64,000 bases of DNA from Tuctoria greenei (GCA_036927565.1 JAYESD010000005.1:91614301-91678300); one strand, 5' to 3'; positions 45,366-57,432 are shown, counted from the stretch's first letter. The notes: generated by a model from the letters alone, not told the origin. Translations and numbers: made by a program.

Positions 45366-46751
45366 TGATGAGGTCGTCCCTAACACTTTACTATCTTCTC
45401 CTATTCATGACATGGCTGGTCCAGTTGACTTGAACCCTGTACTGGACCCATTACAAGAGCATGTGCCAAATTATTAGAACACCAGGTGAATACTCTCCTA
45501 GTTGAATATAATATTGTTACAAATGAGAATTTTATACTACCTAAGGCCCTGTTTGGAACCCCTAGGACTAATTGTTAGCTAGCTAATAATCTATTAGTTG
45601 GCTTGTACCAACTAATTATTAGCTAGCTAATTATTAGCTGGTGCCTGTTTGGAAACTCTAGAACTAATTTTGTTTCTATACACTAATTGACTATAGTACA
45701 CCTCAAGGAGAGCGAGGGATGAGAGAGGGCAAGGGTAAAATGGACTTTAGCCAACAATTAGCTGAAATTAGCTGGGTTGGAGCAGCTAATGAGATTATTA
45801 TTTGTTAGGGGGTTAGCTAATAATTAGCTGTGTTATTAACTGGACTGTTTGGAACCTCTATAGCTAATTTTTAGCAGCTAACTATTAGCTTTAGAGGTTC
45901 CAAACAGGGCCTAAGTCTTTGCATGTTTGCATGATCAGATTTGAAGCTGATGCATCCATAGCAAGTGGAGGTGAAGAGATATGTGAAGATTGTTGCAAGT
46001 TGGATGACCACATCAAGGATTACGTGGGAGAGGAGAGGAAGGCAGGAGCACAACCAGTAAAAAATTGACCAAGAAAATCAATTCAGTTTCAGATATGACA
46101 ACCAGAAGCTATAAAATTGAATTATCCGCAGATTTCTCTCCCAGAATCCGAATCCTGCAAATAAATATCCATTGGAAAAATAACTCCAAGTACTTTCCAA
46201 TAAGTATGGCCTCAGTTTATGGGAAGGCATATACAGGCCGTGGCAACCAAATAAAGTTGTCAGTTGCTTCTATTTCCTTCCAAAATAGAGTCTATTTTAT
46301 TTAGGGAAGTTGGACCTGTGATTTCTTTGTTACCAAACATAGTTTGGACGTCCAGGAGTCCCATATATACTCTTGTAGGACGTGGCTTTAGGGTAGGTTC
46401 AACAAGTTCATAAAATTCCAGAACTGAATCGCTGTATGCATTCATCTGAGATCAAATATTCCACTTTGTTTCGGTCATGAGTATTTTTTCCCTTCACCAA
46501 TTTGTTGCGATTTGGTGATTCTTCCATTCTGAAAATCAAGTGTAATCTGTCGTTCCGTTGGGAATTGGTTGATTGCAAACTGCTTCGTGGTCGGCGGCTA
46601 TGAGCACAAGTGTGTGGTGTTGCGAATATCCATAGGATTGAGATCTGTTGCATTGGCAGCAGAGGAACAGCCGGAGAGTTCGTGAGTGTCTCATAAGTTA
46701 TCTTCACCCTATTGTCGTGTTCATCGAGAAGTTCGGGCTTCTTCTCCATCA
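45366..46751 (+). repeat. G1b 5' LTR (1386 bp including a MITE)
   Basis: TGATGAGGTCGTCCC to CTCCATCA, followed directly by the primer site. Without the MITE and one TAA it is 1016 bp. The pol C-terminus coding segment is present but has lost several codons around PVDLNPVLD, so its frame is shifted. Confidence 0.92.
45545..45911 (+). mobile_element. Tourist-like (PIF/Harbinger) MITE, 367 bp, TSD TAA
   Basis: Terminal inverted repeats GGCCCTGTTTGGAACC and its complement GGTTCCAAACAGGGCC. TAA precedes (45542-45544) and follows (45912-45914), and the unoccupied site is seen in G1a and the G1b 3' LTR as CTACCTAAGT. TAA target and GGCCCTGTTTGG ends fit PIF/Harbinger MITEs. The interior is rich in TTAGCTAGCTAATAA palindromes. 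No coding capacity. Confidence 0.93.
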
Positions 46752-46753
46752 TC

Positions 46754-46768
46754 TTGGGATCAGATTCC
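46754..46768 (+). promoter_or_regulatory. G1b primer-binding site (decayed)
   Basis: TTGGGATCAGATTCC, two bases after the LTR, alignable to TTGGTATCAGAGCC with changes. An initiator tRNA-Met type site is inferred. Confidence 0.7.
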
Positions 46769-47458
46769 AGCATTTACTCGGTGAGCAATTGTCCATCCCA
46801 TAGATTTGTTTTCTTTTCGTCCTATCCGGAAAAAAGCCATAAAAAATTATACATCATGTTTAGATTTTTGCCATAGCCTAGATAACACCATTTTTTTTTC
46901 AATTTTTAGTTGCTGGTCGTCTTTCTTGTTGCAACTTAGTTTTTACTTCTGTTTCAGGCAAGAAGAGTAACAAAAAAAGGAAGAAAAAAAAACAAAAAAA
47001 AAAAAAGAAAAAGAGGCATATAATTTCATACTTAAGTTTTAGTTGGGAGCTTATACGGATTGGGTAATCGTGTGCCTGTTACAACTTCCACTATTTGCTA
47101 CATCCATCGTTGTTCATTTCAACACGAGCATTACTACAACATACACCATTGTTGGCCATTTCCTGTCCACCGTGTGTGTTTTATCTTGTTTTCTTATTCT
47201 CATATGATCAGCACTAGGATTTGTGAATTGGTGTTGTTAGGTATCCCAACCAAGCTCTACCATATACCCTGGTTTGTCGTGTGATAGGTTTGACCCTCAA
47301 TATTCGCCAAATCACATTTGTGCATGTTCTGCCCATACAAGTTGGTAAGCTATATTAATTCACTTTGGAACGGTAAGATACCTTGCTTCTTTCAGTTTGA
47401 GTGAGTTGAGTGTTTTCCACATATCTATACACTTTTTATATTCTTGTGCGACCTAACC
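46769..47458 (+). other. G1b untranslated leader
   Basis: About 690 bp with no gene. It includes an A-rich run (46970-47012) containing AAAAAAAAC and AAAAGAAAAAG words and T-rich stretches. Confidence 0.7.
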
Positions 47459-49350
47459 ATGTCTTCAAATGAGATTGATGTGACTCAGAAAAAGAGTCCT
47501 ACTGATGTGGTACATTGGAATGAATATGAGGCTCTTCGTAATCATCTGCAGCGTCAAATTTTGAATGCAACAGATCCTCTTCATGAGGGTGTCCAAGATG
47601 TGGACTTGGGCCTGAAGGATGCCATTGAAACCATCGCCGATACACAACGACAAGTTACTGAAGTTCAACAAACTCTCACTGCAATGCAGCAAGCTATGAC
47701 AGCTTTGCAAGCATCGGTTGATCATCAGCAACGTCGTCAGCATGATGATGGTGGTGAAGCAAGTGTACAAGGTGGTGCTGATCCTCACACCCCAATGTTC
47801 AGTACCGTCTAGCTTGCCAAGCTGGTGGTCGTGGTAATGAAGGCCGTGTTGGAGGCCAAGCTGGTGGAGGCTGTAGATTTATTCCCCGGCGTGTGCGTCG
47901 CCAATTTGATGATCCTGATTTTGCACAACCAGCCCACCATGATGAGGATGGGTTGGGAAAACAAAAATTCACCATGCCCAATTTCATGGGTTCTACTGAT
48001 GTTGAAGAGTATCTCAATTGGGAGCTGAAAGTTGAAAAATTATGGCGTATGCATGAGTACACAGAGGACAAGAAAATAAAGTTAGCATGTTGTGAATTTG
48101 ATGACTACGCTTTGATTTGGTGGGACAATTTGGTGGAGTCTAGAATTGAAGATGGTTATCCACCCATTGTTACATGGAGAGCTATGAAGGAGGAGTTGTG
48201 TGCTCGTTTTGTTCCACGCAACTATATTCGTTCTCTCTTTGACAGATTGCAGAATTTGAAGCAAGGCACTTTGTCTGTTGATGATTATTTTCAGGAGATG
48301 GAGTTGATCATGGAACGTGCTTGAGTGCGTGAATAGCCCGAACGAACAATGCAACATTTCCTTGCTGGTTTGAATTATAACATCAAGCGCATTGTTTGAC
48401 ATCACCACTATTTTGACATGACAGATTTATTACATCAAGCACGTGAGGCAGAATTGCAGTTGGTTGATGAGGCCAAGTTTGCACCTTATTCTGCAGCGAA
48501 TAGAGGTCGTTTTCCACCACGTACAGCACCTAGTGTGGAGTCTACGCATAACCCTACTGTTGTATTTCGTGGGAATGCTTCGTCCAAATCAGATTTGATG
48601 GTTTCAAATGCTAAGAAGCCATCACAACCTGCTGCTAGTGCTGCTGTATCTTCTAATGCCATGCCCAAAAATAGGGACATGAATTGTCATACATGTGGCG
48701 GCCGGGGCCATTTTAAGAATGATTGTCCCAATAGTAAGGTTATGTTGATCAATGAAGAAACCGCTGAGTATGAGACCGGGGATGATGCTGATCCAGAATC
48801 AGGTTGTTGGGATGATGAGGATGGTTCACTGGATGCTTATGCGACACATTTACCCACTATTGTTTGCTCGCCAAAGGTGTTGAGTGTTACTCCTAGTCCT
48901 GCAGATCACCGGTGCAATTTGTTTCAAACAAAGGCTGTTGGTCCAGGTAAAGCGTGCAAAGTTATTATTGATGGTGGTAGTTGTCATAATTTGGCCAGCA
49001 AAGAGCTTGTACCAAGCTAAACCTGAAATATTTTCCGTACCCCAATCCTTATTACATTCAGTGGTTGAGTGATAGTGGAGAGATGAGGATAAACTACATA
49101 GTGTGAGTAGAGTTTCAGATTGGACCATAAAGATACCGTTGAGTGTGATGTGGTTCCTATGACTGTATGTCACTTGCTGTTGGGCCGCCCTTGGCAATAT
49201 GATCGAGATGTTCATCACAATGGGAGAGCCAACACTTATAACCTGAAGTGGAATGGCAAGGAAATTACATTGCAACCTATGACACCGCAACATATTGTCA
49301 ATGAGTCTCGCCAGAAAATTGAAGTCATTGTGAGAAAGAGCGTGAGAGAT
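47459..49350 (+). pseudogene. G1b gag and protease
   Basis: Starts ATG at 47459 (MSSNEIDVTQKK); a second in-frame Met lies just upstream. An N-terminal helical, Gln-rich segment (TQRQVTEVQQTLTAMQQAM) is open to 47812. A frameshift leads to capsid (47893-48324: LKVEKLWRMHEYTEDKKIKL, CARFVPRNYI), with stops near 48324 and 48396, then linker and an intact zinc knuckle (CHTCGGRGHFKNDC, 48685-48726). Protease IIDGGSCHNLAS lies near 48965; a frameshift near 49005 is followed by ECDVVPMTVCHLLLGRPW. Gag is clearly different from G2 although the domain plan is the same. Confidence 0.88.
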
Positions 49351-52197
49351 TAGATAGGCAAGAGATTCCAGAGCGAGAGCCACAAGCCAAATCTGAGTGG
49401 TAAAAAGAAATATGAGGGAGTGAGTTCCTTAGTAATGCTAGCCACCAAATCAGATTTAAGAGAGTTTTGCAACGATCCTACAGTTGTACCTCTTGTGCTT
49501 ATGTACAAGGGTAACATTTTGTTTTCTAATGATCCGACACCTCTCTCTATTGCTGTCTCTAATGTTTTACAGGAATTCAGCGATGTATTTCCGGAGGAGA
49601 TCTCTGCTGGTTTGCCACCATTGCGAGGGATAGAGCATCAAATTGATTTGATTCCGGGAGCGTCACTGCCCAATTGTGTGCCATACCGCACCAACCCTGA
49701 TGCGACAAAAGAAATTCAGAAACAAGTACAAGAGCTTCTCGACAAAGGGTACATTCGTGAGAGTTTAAGTCCTTGTGCTGTTCCTGTCATTTTAGTTCCT
49801 AAAAAAGATGGTACAATGCGCATGTACATAGATTGTAGAGCAATTATAACATTACTATTCGGTATCGTCATCCTATTCCATGGTTAGAAGATATGCTAGA
49901 CGAATTTAGTCGTGCTGTGTTGTTTTCAAAAATTGATTTGCGTAGCGGTTATCATCAAATTAGAATGAAAGAATGGCACAAATGGAAAACTGCTTTCAAA
50001 ACGAAATTTGGATTATATGAGTGGGTAGTAATGCCCTTTGGGTTAACTAATGCACCTAGTACTTTCATGAGAATAATGAACCATGTTTTGAGGCATTTTA
50101 TTGGCAAGTTTGTGGTTGTCTATTTTGATGATATGCTTATTTACAGCCGCAATGAATCTGAACATATTGCTCAAATTCGACAAGTCCTACATGTGTTACA
50201 TAATGCCAAGCTTTGTGGTAATCTTGACAAGTGCACATTTTGCAAAGATAAAGTGATATTTTTAGGATATGTTGTTTCTGCACCTGGAGTTGAGGTAGAT
50301 GAATATAAAATTTCTGCTATAAAGAATTGGCCTACTCCATTGAATGTTAGTCAAGTACGAAGCTTTCATGGTCTTGTTGGTTTCTATAGGTGTTTTGTGA
50401 AGGATTTTAGTACCATTGCTGCACCTTTGAATGAACTTACAAAGAAATGTGTTGACTTTGTGTGGGGCACAACCCAAGAAAATGCTTTTGATGAACTAAA
50501 ACACCGTTTGATTGCTGCACAATTACTTGCACTTCCTGATTTCACTAAACAATTTGAGGTCGCACATGACGCTAGTGGACTTGGTATTGGTGGTGTGTTG
50601 ATGCAAGAGGGTAGACCGATTGCATATTTTTTCTGAAAAGTTGAATGGTGCACAGTTGAATTATCCTTTATATGATAAAGAACTATATGCTCTTGTTCGT
50701 GTTCTTGAGGTTTGGCAACATTATCTGTGGCCAAAAGAATTCATCATACATTCTGATCACGAGGCATTGAAATTTTTTAAAAGTCAGTCCAATTTAAATA
50801 AATGACATGCTAAATGGGTTGAATTCATTGAATTTTTTCCATACATCATTAAGCATACAAAGGGTAAAGATAATGTTGTCGCTGATGCTCTCTCTCGGAA
50901 AAGTATGCTATTGACACAATTGGATGTTAAAGTTCCTGGTTTAGAGAGTTTGTGCGACTTATATCCTACTGATCCTGATTTTTCAACACCATATAAGTTG
51001 TATACAGATGTGAAAGCATGGGAAAAATATCATATACATGAAGGCTACTTGTTTAGAGGTAATAAACTATGTATTCCCAAATCGTCCGTGCGCTTGTTGT
51101 TATTGCAGGAATCACATGCTGGAGGTTTGATGGGACATTTCGGACGTGAGAAGACTTTTCTTATGCTTGCTGATCACTTTTATTGGCCTAAGATGAGGCG
51201 AGATGTTGAAAGATTTGTGCGGTGATGTATTACTTGTCACAGGTCAAAGTCCAAGCTGAAACCTCATGGTTTGTATACCCCTCTCCCTGCCCCTACTACA
51301 CCATGGGAAGATATAAGCATAGATTTTGTGTTAGGATTGCCTAGGACCAAGAGAGGACATGATTCAATTTTTGTGGTAGTTGATTGATTTTCTAAGATAT
51401 CACATTTTATTGCCTGCCACAAGAGCGACGATGCATCACATATTGCTAATTTGTTTTTCAGGGACATTGTGCGCTTACATGGACTGCCGAAGACAATCGT
51501 TTCTGATCGTGATGTGAAGTTCATGAGTTACTTTTGGAAGACACTTTGGGGAAAGCTAGGGAAAAAGTTATGTTTCAGCACAACTTGTCACCCCCAAACT
51601 GATGGACAAATGGAGGTGGTGAATCACACACTCTCAATGTTACTGCGATCAATGATCAAGAAGAACCTGCGAGTGTGGGAGGAGTGTTTACCACATGTGG
51701 AGTTTGCCTATAACAGGGCAGTGCACTCAACAACACAATTATGTCCATTCGAGGTGGTCCATGGTTTTAAACCCATTACACCACTTGATATGCTGCCGCT
51801 CCCATTTCAAGAGAGAGTCAACATGGAAGCATCCAAGCGGGCAGATTTTGTGCGGAAGATACATGAGAAGACAAAATAAGCAATTGAAAAGAAGGGCAAG
51901 TACAAAGTTGATCATGACAATAAGAAGAGAAAGAAGGTCTTGTTTCAGGCAGGTGACATGGTGTGGGTATATTCCGTAAAGACAGATTTCCTGAACGGCA
52001 AAAGTCTAAGTTGCTACCTCGAGGTGATGGACCTTACAAAGTTGTTGCCAAGATTAATGATAATGCTTACAAGATAGATCTTCCTAGTGATGAATTTGGT
52101 GTCAGTAATACTTTCAATGTTGCTGATTTGGCATCATATGATGTTAACAACCTTGATGCGTCGTGGACGACGCCTTTTGAGGGGGGGGGGGGGAGGA
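49351..52197 (+). pseudogene. G1b pol: RT, RNase H, integrase
   Basis: 49420-49887: protease-RT linker and RT start (FPEEISAGLPPLRGIEHQIDL). 49893-50636: RT with intact YFDD (50121-50132), RT connection and RNase H start. 50620-50805 and 50905-51225: rest of RNase H and integrase zinc finger, broken by a T-run frameshift near 50630 and TGA at about 50802. An Arg codon is TGA at about 51223. 51451-51879 and 51963-52197: integrase core (DRDVKFMSYFWKT, QTDGQMEVVNH) and GPY/F (GDGPYKVVAK). The poly-G tract at 52181 has expanded and throws the LTR-encoded C-terminus out of frame. No chromodomain. Confidence 0.9.
52179..52197 (+). promoter_or_regulatory. G1b polypurine tract, with expanded G run
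   Basis: GA followed by 13 G, then AGGA, directly before TGATGAGG. G1a has only five G in a row at the same place. Confidence 0.85.
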
Positions 52198-52630
52198 TGA
52201 TGAGGTCATCCCTAACACTTTACCCTTTTCTCCTATTCATGACATGGCTGGTCCAGTTGACGTTCAACCTGAATCCAATGAACCCCGTACTGGACCCATT
52301 ACAAGAGCACGTGCCAAATTATTAGAACACCAGGTGAATACTTCCCTAGTCTAATATAATATTGTTACAAATGAGAATTTTATACTACCTAAGTCTTTGC
52401 ATGTTTGCATGATCAGATTTGAAGCTGATGCATCCATAGAAAGTGGAGGTGAGGAGATATGTTAAGATTGTTGCAAGTTGGATGCCCACATCAAGGAGTA
52501 CGTGGGAGAGGAGAGGAAGGCAGGAACACTACCAATAAAGAATTGATCACGAAAATCAATTCAGTTTTGGATATGGCAACCAGAAGCTCTAAAATTGAAT
52601 CAGCTGCAGATTTCTCTCCCAGAATCCGAA

Positions 52631-53116
52631 TGATGAGGACATCGCTACCATTGATACAACAACAACAGCAGCCCATTCACCACTTGCGGCTAATCAAGGT
52701 CCAATGAGATGCGCTCGTGCACATGAACTTAATTATCAGGTGAATTCATTCCTGGCTGTTCAAACTAATTATCCTTCAAATGGAGAACTATTAGAGACTT
52801 GTGATGACTTTGTTATTATTAGGTGTTTGGGAATTGATCCAGCTTGGAGAAATAGAGAAATTAATGCAATGAAGGCTGGTCCACCCGAGGGGTCCTCATA
52901 ACTGCAGCAAGTACCATCTTAAAAGGGGCATAACTTTCAACTCCCAAGGTTGTTTAATGCAAATAAGTACTTGCTGGAAAGGACTCTTCGTTTACTTTCC
53001 ATTGGATCAAGAATCAAAGGCAGATGACGCTTGAGCTGCTCAGAAAAGGCTGAACAAGACTCATGACTCCATCCTAAGTTCTAGTCTTCCTCCTCTAGAT
53101 AAACAACTAGCTGTCT
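52631..53116 (+). repeat. Foreign LTR patch 1 in the G1b 3' LTR (third CRM-like family)
   Basis: Starts TGATGAGGACATCGC, the LTR start of these families, and encodes an open C-terminus with GPMRCARAHELNYQVNSFL ending at about 52899-52901 (GPPEGSS). Noncoding sequence follows with TACTTGCTGGAAAGGA, homologous in position to G1 LTR sequence. It replaces about 75 bp of the G1 LTR and is not a clean insertion: no TSD and no LTR 3' end. Confidence 0.8.
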
Positions 53117-53208
53117 GTTTATGGGAAGGCATATACAGGCCGTGGCAACCAAATAAAGTTGACAGTCACTTCTATTTCCTTTCAAATAGAGTCTGTTTTA
53201 TTTAGGGA

Positions 53209-53902
53209 TGTAATGAGGACATGCCTAGCATTCACTCATCTTCAAATGAAAATCCACTTGATATAGCTGGTGCAATTACAAGGAGTAGAGCTAAACAATT
53301 GCAGAAGGAAATTCATTCTCAGGTGAACGCTAACCTTATGTTGAATAATTAGTCTATGTTGAATGAGCCTATACTTTTGAGTTCTTGTTTCAATGTCCTT
53401 AGGAATGATGGAGTGTATGAACCAGCATGGAATCAAGATGGATTCAAGCCTCTGGACATCTGAACCATGAAGTCTATGGTGTGCATGAATAAAATGGTGG
53501 TTCATCACCTTAGCATGTGAATGCAACCAGAAGCTAGATGACTGGCATATGGTACGAATTCCAAGCATCACTGCAGACAGAATACACAAACTCGAGGAGT
53601 TTGTTTATGTGTGAGTCTTGAGAGACTTACAATACTTGCTCTTTCAATTCCTGAGGGAGTTGTAGAATGCCGAACTGCGGTTCACCCAGTTCGTGCTTTC
53701 ACGTCTATAGGGCATGATTGCGTGGGCTGTTTCATCGATACATGGAAGGGTGATTGTCTCGGTAGTTCGTCGCGTGGACAGCCTCGCGGTGTGCTGCCTC
53801 TTCACCAGGTCACGCAACGATAATTTATCAAGTTCATAGATCCTACGAGAAGATCGGGCCACAACAACTTGCTACACGTGCTGCCTAGGCGTGTGCATAT
53901 CT
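53209..53902 (+). repeat. Foreign LTR patch 2 in the G1b 3' LTR (fourth CRM-like family)
   Basis: Starts TGTAATGAGGACATGCC and encodes AGAITRSRAKQLQKEI, another version of the C-terminal motif, with a stop after LMLNN at about 53350 and an end near 53463. Some 440 bp of LTR-like sequence follow. It lies between GGGA and GGAAGTTGGG of the G1 LTR with at most a three-base overlap and no recognisable LTR 3' end. Confidence 0.8.
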
Positions 53903-54356
53903 GGAAGTTGGGCCTGTGATTTATTTGTTACCAAACATAGTTTGGACGTCCAGGAGTCCCATATATACTCTTTTAGTACGTGGCTTTAGGGGAGGTTCAA
54001 CAAGTTCATAAAAATTCCAGAACTGAATTGATGTATGCATTCATCTGAGATAAAACATTCCACTTTGTTTCGATCTGGAGTATTTTTCCCCTTCACCATT
54101 TTGTTGCGATTTGGTGATTCTTCCATTCTGAAAATCAAGTGTAATATGTCGTTCCATTGGGAATTTGTTGATTGCAAACTGCTTCGTGGTCGGCAGCTAC
54201 GAGCACAAGTGTGTGGTGTTGCGAATATCCATAGGGTTGATATTTGTTGCATTGGCAGCAGGGGAACAGCTGGAGAGTTCGTGAGTGTCTCACAATTTAT
54301 CTTCACACTCATTGTTGTGTTCATCGAGAAGATCAGGCTTCCCCTCCATCAATAGC

Positions 54357-56151
54357 GGACTTGTCCGGTCCAAAGCGTACAGGTCCGGCCTAGTTGCGGA
54401 CTAGTCCAATTTTTTAATTCCTTAATTTCCTGAAACTTCCCCAATTTTCCTGAAATGACCCAAACCTTGCCCAAACACGTAAAACTCAATTGTAACCGGT
54501 TAGTAAGCAACAGTAGTAGCATAATAACATGTACTACACTATAATTTCATCTTCATGCATATCATGGCATTGTGTAATATATGAGTATCTATTGATTGTA
54601 ATGTTGTTTTGCATGATTATCACACGGAATAGAAGGCAACACTCTAGAAGGTGCTTACGAGGACCTTCAACACCAAAACTTTGAAGCTCGCGATCCAAAC
54701 CAGCCACCGGAGCAAGGGAAGTGCCCTTGAACATTTTGATCCCGTTTTTGAAATATTTCATTTTGAAATTGTATGCTTATGTCAATTTGATGGAAAAACC
54801 ACGGTAGGTGTTCACTAGACTTGTATACCCTGCCTTGTCACTTGAGATTTAATGTAAAGAGTCTAGAAGGCCTATACTTAATTGACATTGGGAATAACCA
54901 AATAACGTAATTATGAAATAATGAACATATGAACTATGTGAATTGGTGATAATAAACCTTAGCAATATGGAACCTAGGGATCTAAGCAAGCCTGTTATGC
55001 AGAATGAGTTCGATGAGATGGTGGTTTTGCTTGCTTTAAATCTAACGACCAGTTCGTGGAGCGATCACCCAGGATTACATTGCCACCATAGGGCCAAGTA
55101 CGGGTGCGACTTCGCCAATTAATTAGTGTGTTGCCAGCATCGTTCGGATCATTTTGGAGGATTAGGGAATGGCTGTCGGTTGGGTTCAATGCTGGCAGGA
55201 CTACCCTAGGACCCGAACGGCACAAGAGGAGGCCCTTGGATGGATGCGCTCAGTTGGAGACATCACCTCTAGTGAAACCTTAGTGGGTCTGCACATGCTG
55301 ATAGTCACTTTGTAAAGGCTATTTTGTGATCTCTTGGCCAGATACCGACGAAAGTGTGAGATGACATAATTGAGATTACTTAGTCGTCGAAAGGTGATAA
55401 AATCATGAACTTTTTGGATAAAGTGATACAACATCTGCAGAGTGTATAACTATCATGATATTAGTACTCCCGATTATGAGGGACCTGGACCCTCGCATGA
55501 CTAGAGTTATGGACCCGAGTATTGAATAATGGTTGGAATTGGAATTGGGATTGGGATATGAGTTCGGTTATCATGAGTTGGATATGAATGATCATGGGTA
55601 AATATGGATAGCTATGGTTAATTGTGTTGGTTGGTCACTGAATGGATGGCAATGGTATATCTTGGAATTGGTATGGTATTGATGGTTATTTGGGTTATGA
55701 TGGGAATTGACCTCATATAGTAATCATAAGTCACATTTTCTTACTTTTATGAAAAAAATGTACTTTTTTGCAATAAACCATTATTATCGACCTTGTTTAA
55801 GCTACATGTCATATTTTCCCACACTTGCTGAGTACGACATGAGCTCACTCTTGCTATTCCTACATTAATTCAGTAACAAGTGATAATTCAGAGTATCCGG
55901 AGGATTATACGGAGTACTTGGCGTGTGTGTTACCTTCAAATGCCTGTGGAGATGGATTCTACTAGTGCATAGTTTTTTGCTGCAATGTTATTAGAAGTTG
56001 TGAATTGAGACTATTTGAATAAGATACTATTTATTATTTGAAATATGGTTATTATCTGAATATCATTTTTGATGCACTCGTGTATGTGTGATGAACATCC
56101 TGGACACACATATGTGTCATATTTGGTTCATTCTCAGAATCGGGTGTCACA
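54357..56151 (+). repeat. H 5' LTR, third piece
   Basis: Continues the H LTR after G1b. It opens with more palindromes (54355-54411), and from about 54700 is related to K (minus strand) and L, including ATTGGTGATAATAA, CAACATCTGCAGAGTG and the terminal GGGTGTCACA. It ends at 56151, four bases before the primer site. Short frames are noise. Confidence 0.8.
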
Positions 56152-56154
56152 AAT

Positions 56155-56168
56155 TGGTATCAGAGTCG
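56155..56168 (+). promoter_or_regulatory. H primer-binding site
   Basis: TGGTATCAGAGTCG, three bases after the LTR, of initiator tRNA-Met type. Confidence 0.88.
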
Positions 56169-56450
56169 TGTTTGACCGTAGGACGCAAGCCTAGGTAGAA
56201 TGGACACCTCAAACCACTTAGGATTTCTTTCCTTTCAAAATCACTTGTTTTGTGCTACTTTGCCTTCTACTAATTATATTTTTGACAAAAAATGTATGGT
56301 TTTTGCTGCTGCTGCAACTTTTACCTCTTTTCCATCTATTTAAGCTATTACTCATCCTCTTACCTTGTTTTATGGCTGCTGAAATTACAGATTTGCATTT
56401 ACACTTTCCTCTAACTTTGTCATGTTTTATTTATAGACGCCTCACACTAA

Positions 56451-57432
56451 AATGATGGCACGCAAGAAAGCCCGTATGCCGCCTCTTGGAAGCAGGCCTA
56501 TGCCTTACAAGGAACCAAAGGAACCAGTCCAAGAGGAGGAGGAACCCACAAAGGAAGTTGAGCATGAACACTCCAACACAGGAGGAAGATCCCGAAGAGG
56601 TGGAGTTTTATGGTGATGATGAAGATGAAGATGAGTCACATGAGGAAGATAAATATGAAGCACATGAGGATGAGGAGCCCCATGAGGATGAGCCAGAAGG
56701 AGACAACCGAGAGAATGAACCCACAGCTCAGGAGGATGAACCTGCAGCTCAAGAGAATGTACCTACAGTCCAGGAAAATGCACCCGCGCCTATTGAAGAC
56801 AGAAAGGAGGATAAGGGTCCAGTTTTCTGTTTTGCTCAAGAATTCTGTTCCGATGGGATTGATGAAGGATCTGCAGCTAAGGAATTGATGGAGTTCCTTG
56901 ACCAATGCAATATGCAAAGTATTATGTCAAAAGGATTCCTCGCCATGAACGTGATGAATGGAAGGCTCAAGTTACAATTCTCTCTAGGGGCGTTGTGATA
57001 ACCCGACAATTTGCGCCCAATTGGAGGTCTAGCAGGGAGCAAGCTATTGATGATGTTGCTTGGGATGCACTCACCAGATTGTGTTACACCTATTGTGATC
57101 AGCTTGGAGGTACTAGCTTTGCGATACATCCACGTCGCAAGAGGGGAACAAGAGAAATTATGAGAGTGCAAGGAGCTCAGTCTGACCCTCACGCCATCGA
57201 CAGATCTCAATGAATGCTTGTGAATCTGGGGAACCGATATGCTGATGTCTTGGAAGAGATACACTACTTCCACAAGAGGTTGTACGTCAATGAAAGGAAG
57301 GAGGAGACCCGTGGCACTGTGGAGACTAATGGTGTTGCAAGTTCACCATCACCTACATGGACGGTCAACTCACCCTTGTGTGCGCCCGTGTATGATTGGC
57401 CATCGCCGTTGCCTTTGCCTCCTCATGGCTAG
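56451..57432 (+). pseudogene. H extra ORF upstream of gag, possible dsRNA-binding-like domain
   Basis: From ATG 56451 (MMARKKARMPPLGSRPM) the reading passes through three frames, with single indels near 56575 and 56895, and has one TGA at 57211-57213; total about 320 codons. Parts: basic N-terminus, Pro/Glu-rich segment, long acidic segment (GDDEDEDESHEED), then a compact domain (YYVKRIPRHERDEWKAQVTI, SSREQAIDDVAWDALTRLC) whose spacing and C-terminal helix recall a double-stranded-RNA-binding fold, then a tail. It lies between primer site and gag. The fold is a guess from pattern; I cannot name a family. Confidence 0.6.

Larger units (their letters stand above)
45366..54351 (+). mobile_element. 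CRM-like gypsy element G1b, TSD ATAGC
   Basis: A full-length gypsy element with LTRs 45366-46751 and 52198-54351, primer site, gag, protease, RT, RNase H, integrase and polypurine tract. ATAGC lies on both sides (45361-45365 and 54352-54356). It belongs to the same family as G1a. It carries a MITE in the 5' LTR and two foreign patches in the 3' LTR. All frames have point lesions but no large internal deletion, so it is the most complete gypsy copy here. Confidence 0.93.
52198..54351 (+). repeat. G1b 3' LTR (2154 bp), containing two foreign patches
   Basis: TGATGAGGTCATCCC to CCTCCATCA, followed by the TSD ATAGC. It matches the 5' LTR at 52198-52630, 53117-53208 and 53903-54351; the intervals are foreign. 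The coding start includes GPITRARAKLLEHQV with an Arg that G1a has as Cys. Confidence 0.9.

Noticed and set aside
44938..45477. A 179-residue open frame with Arg/Ser/Pro-rich sequence that could look like a host gene exon.
   Set aside because: It crosses the boundary between the H LTR and the G1b LTR at 45366, so it arose by insertion. The composition is that of a GC-rich LTR leader.
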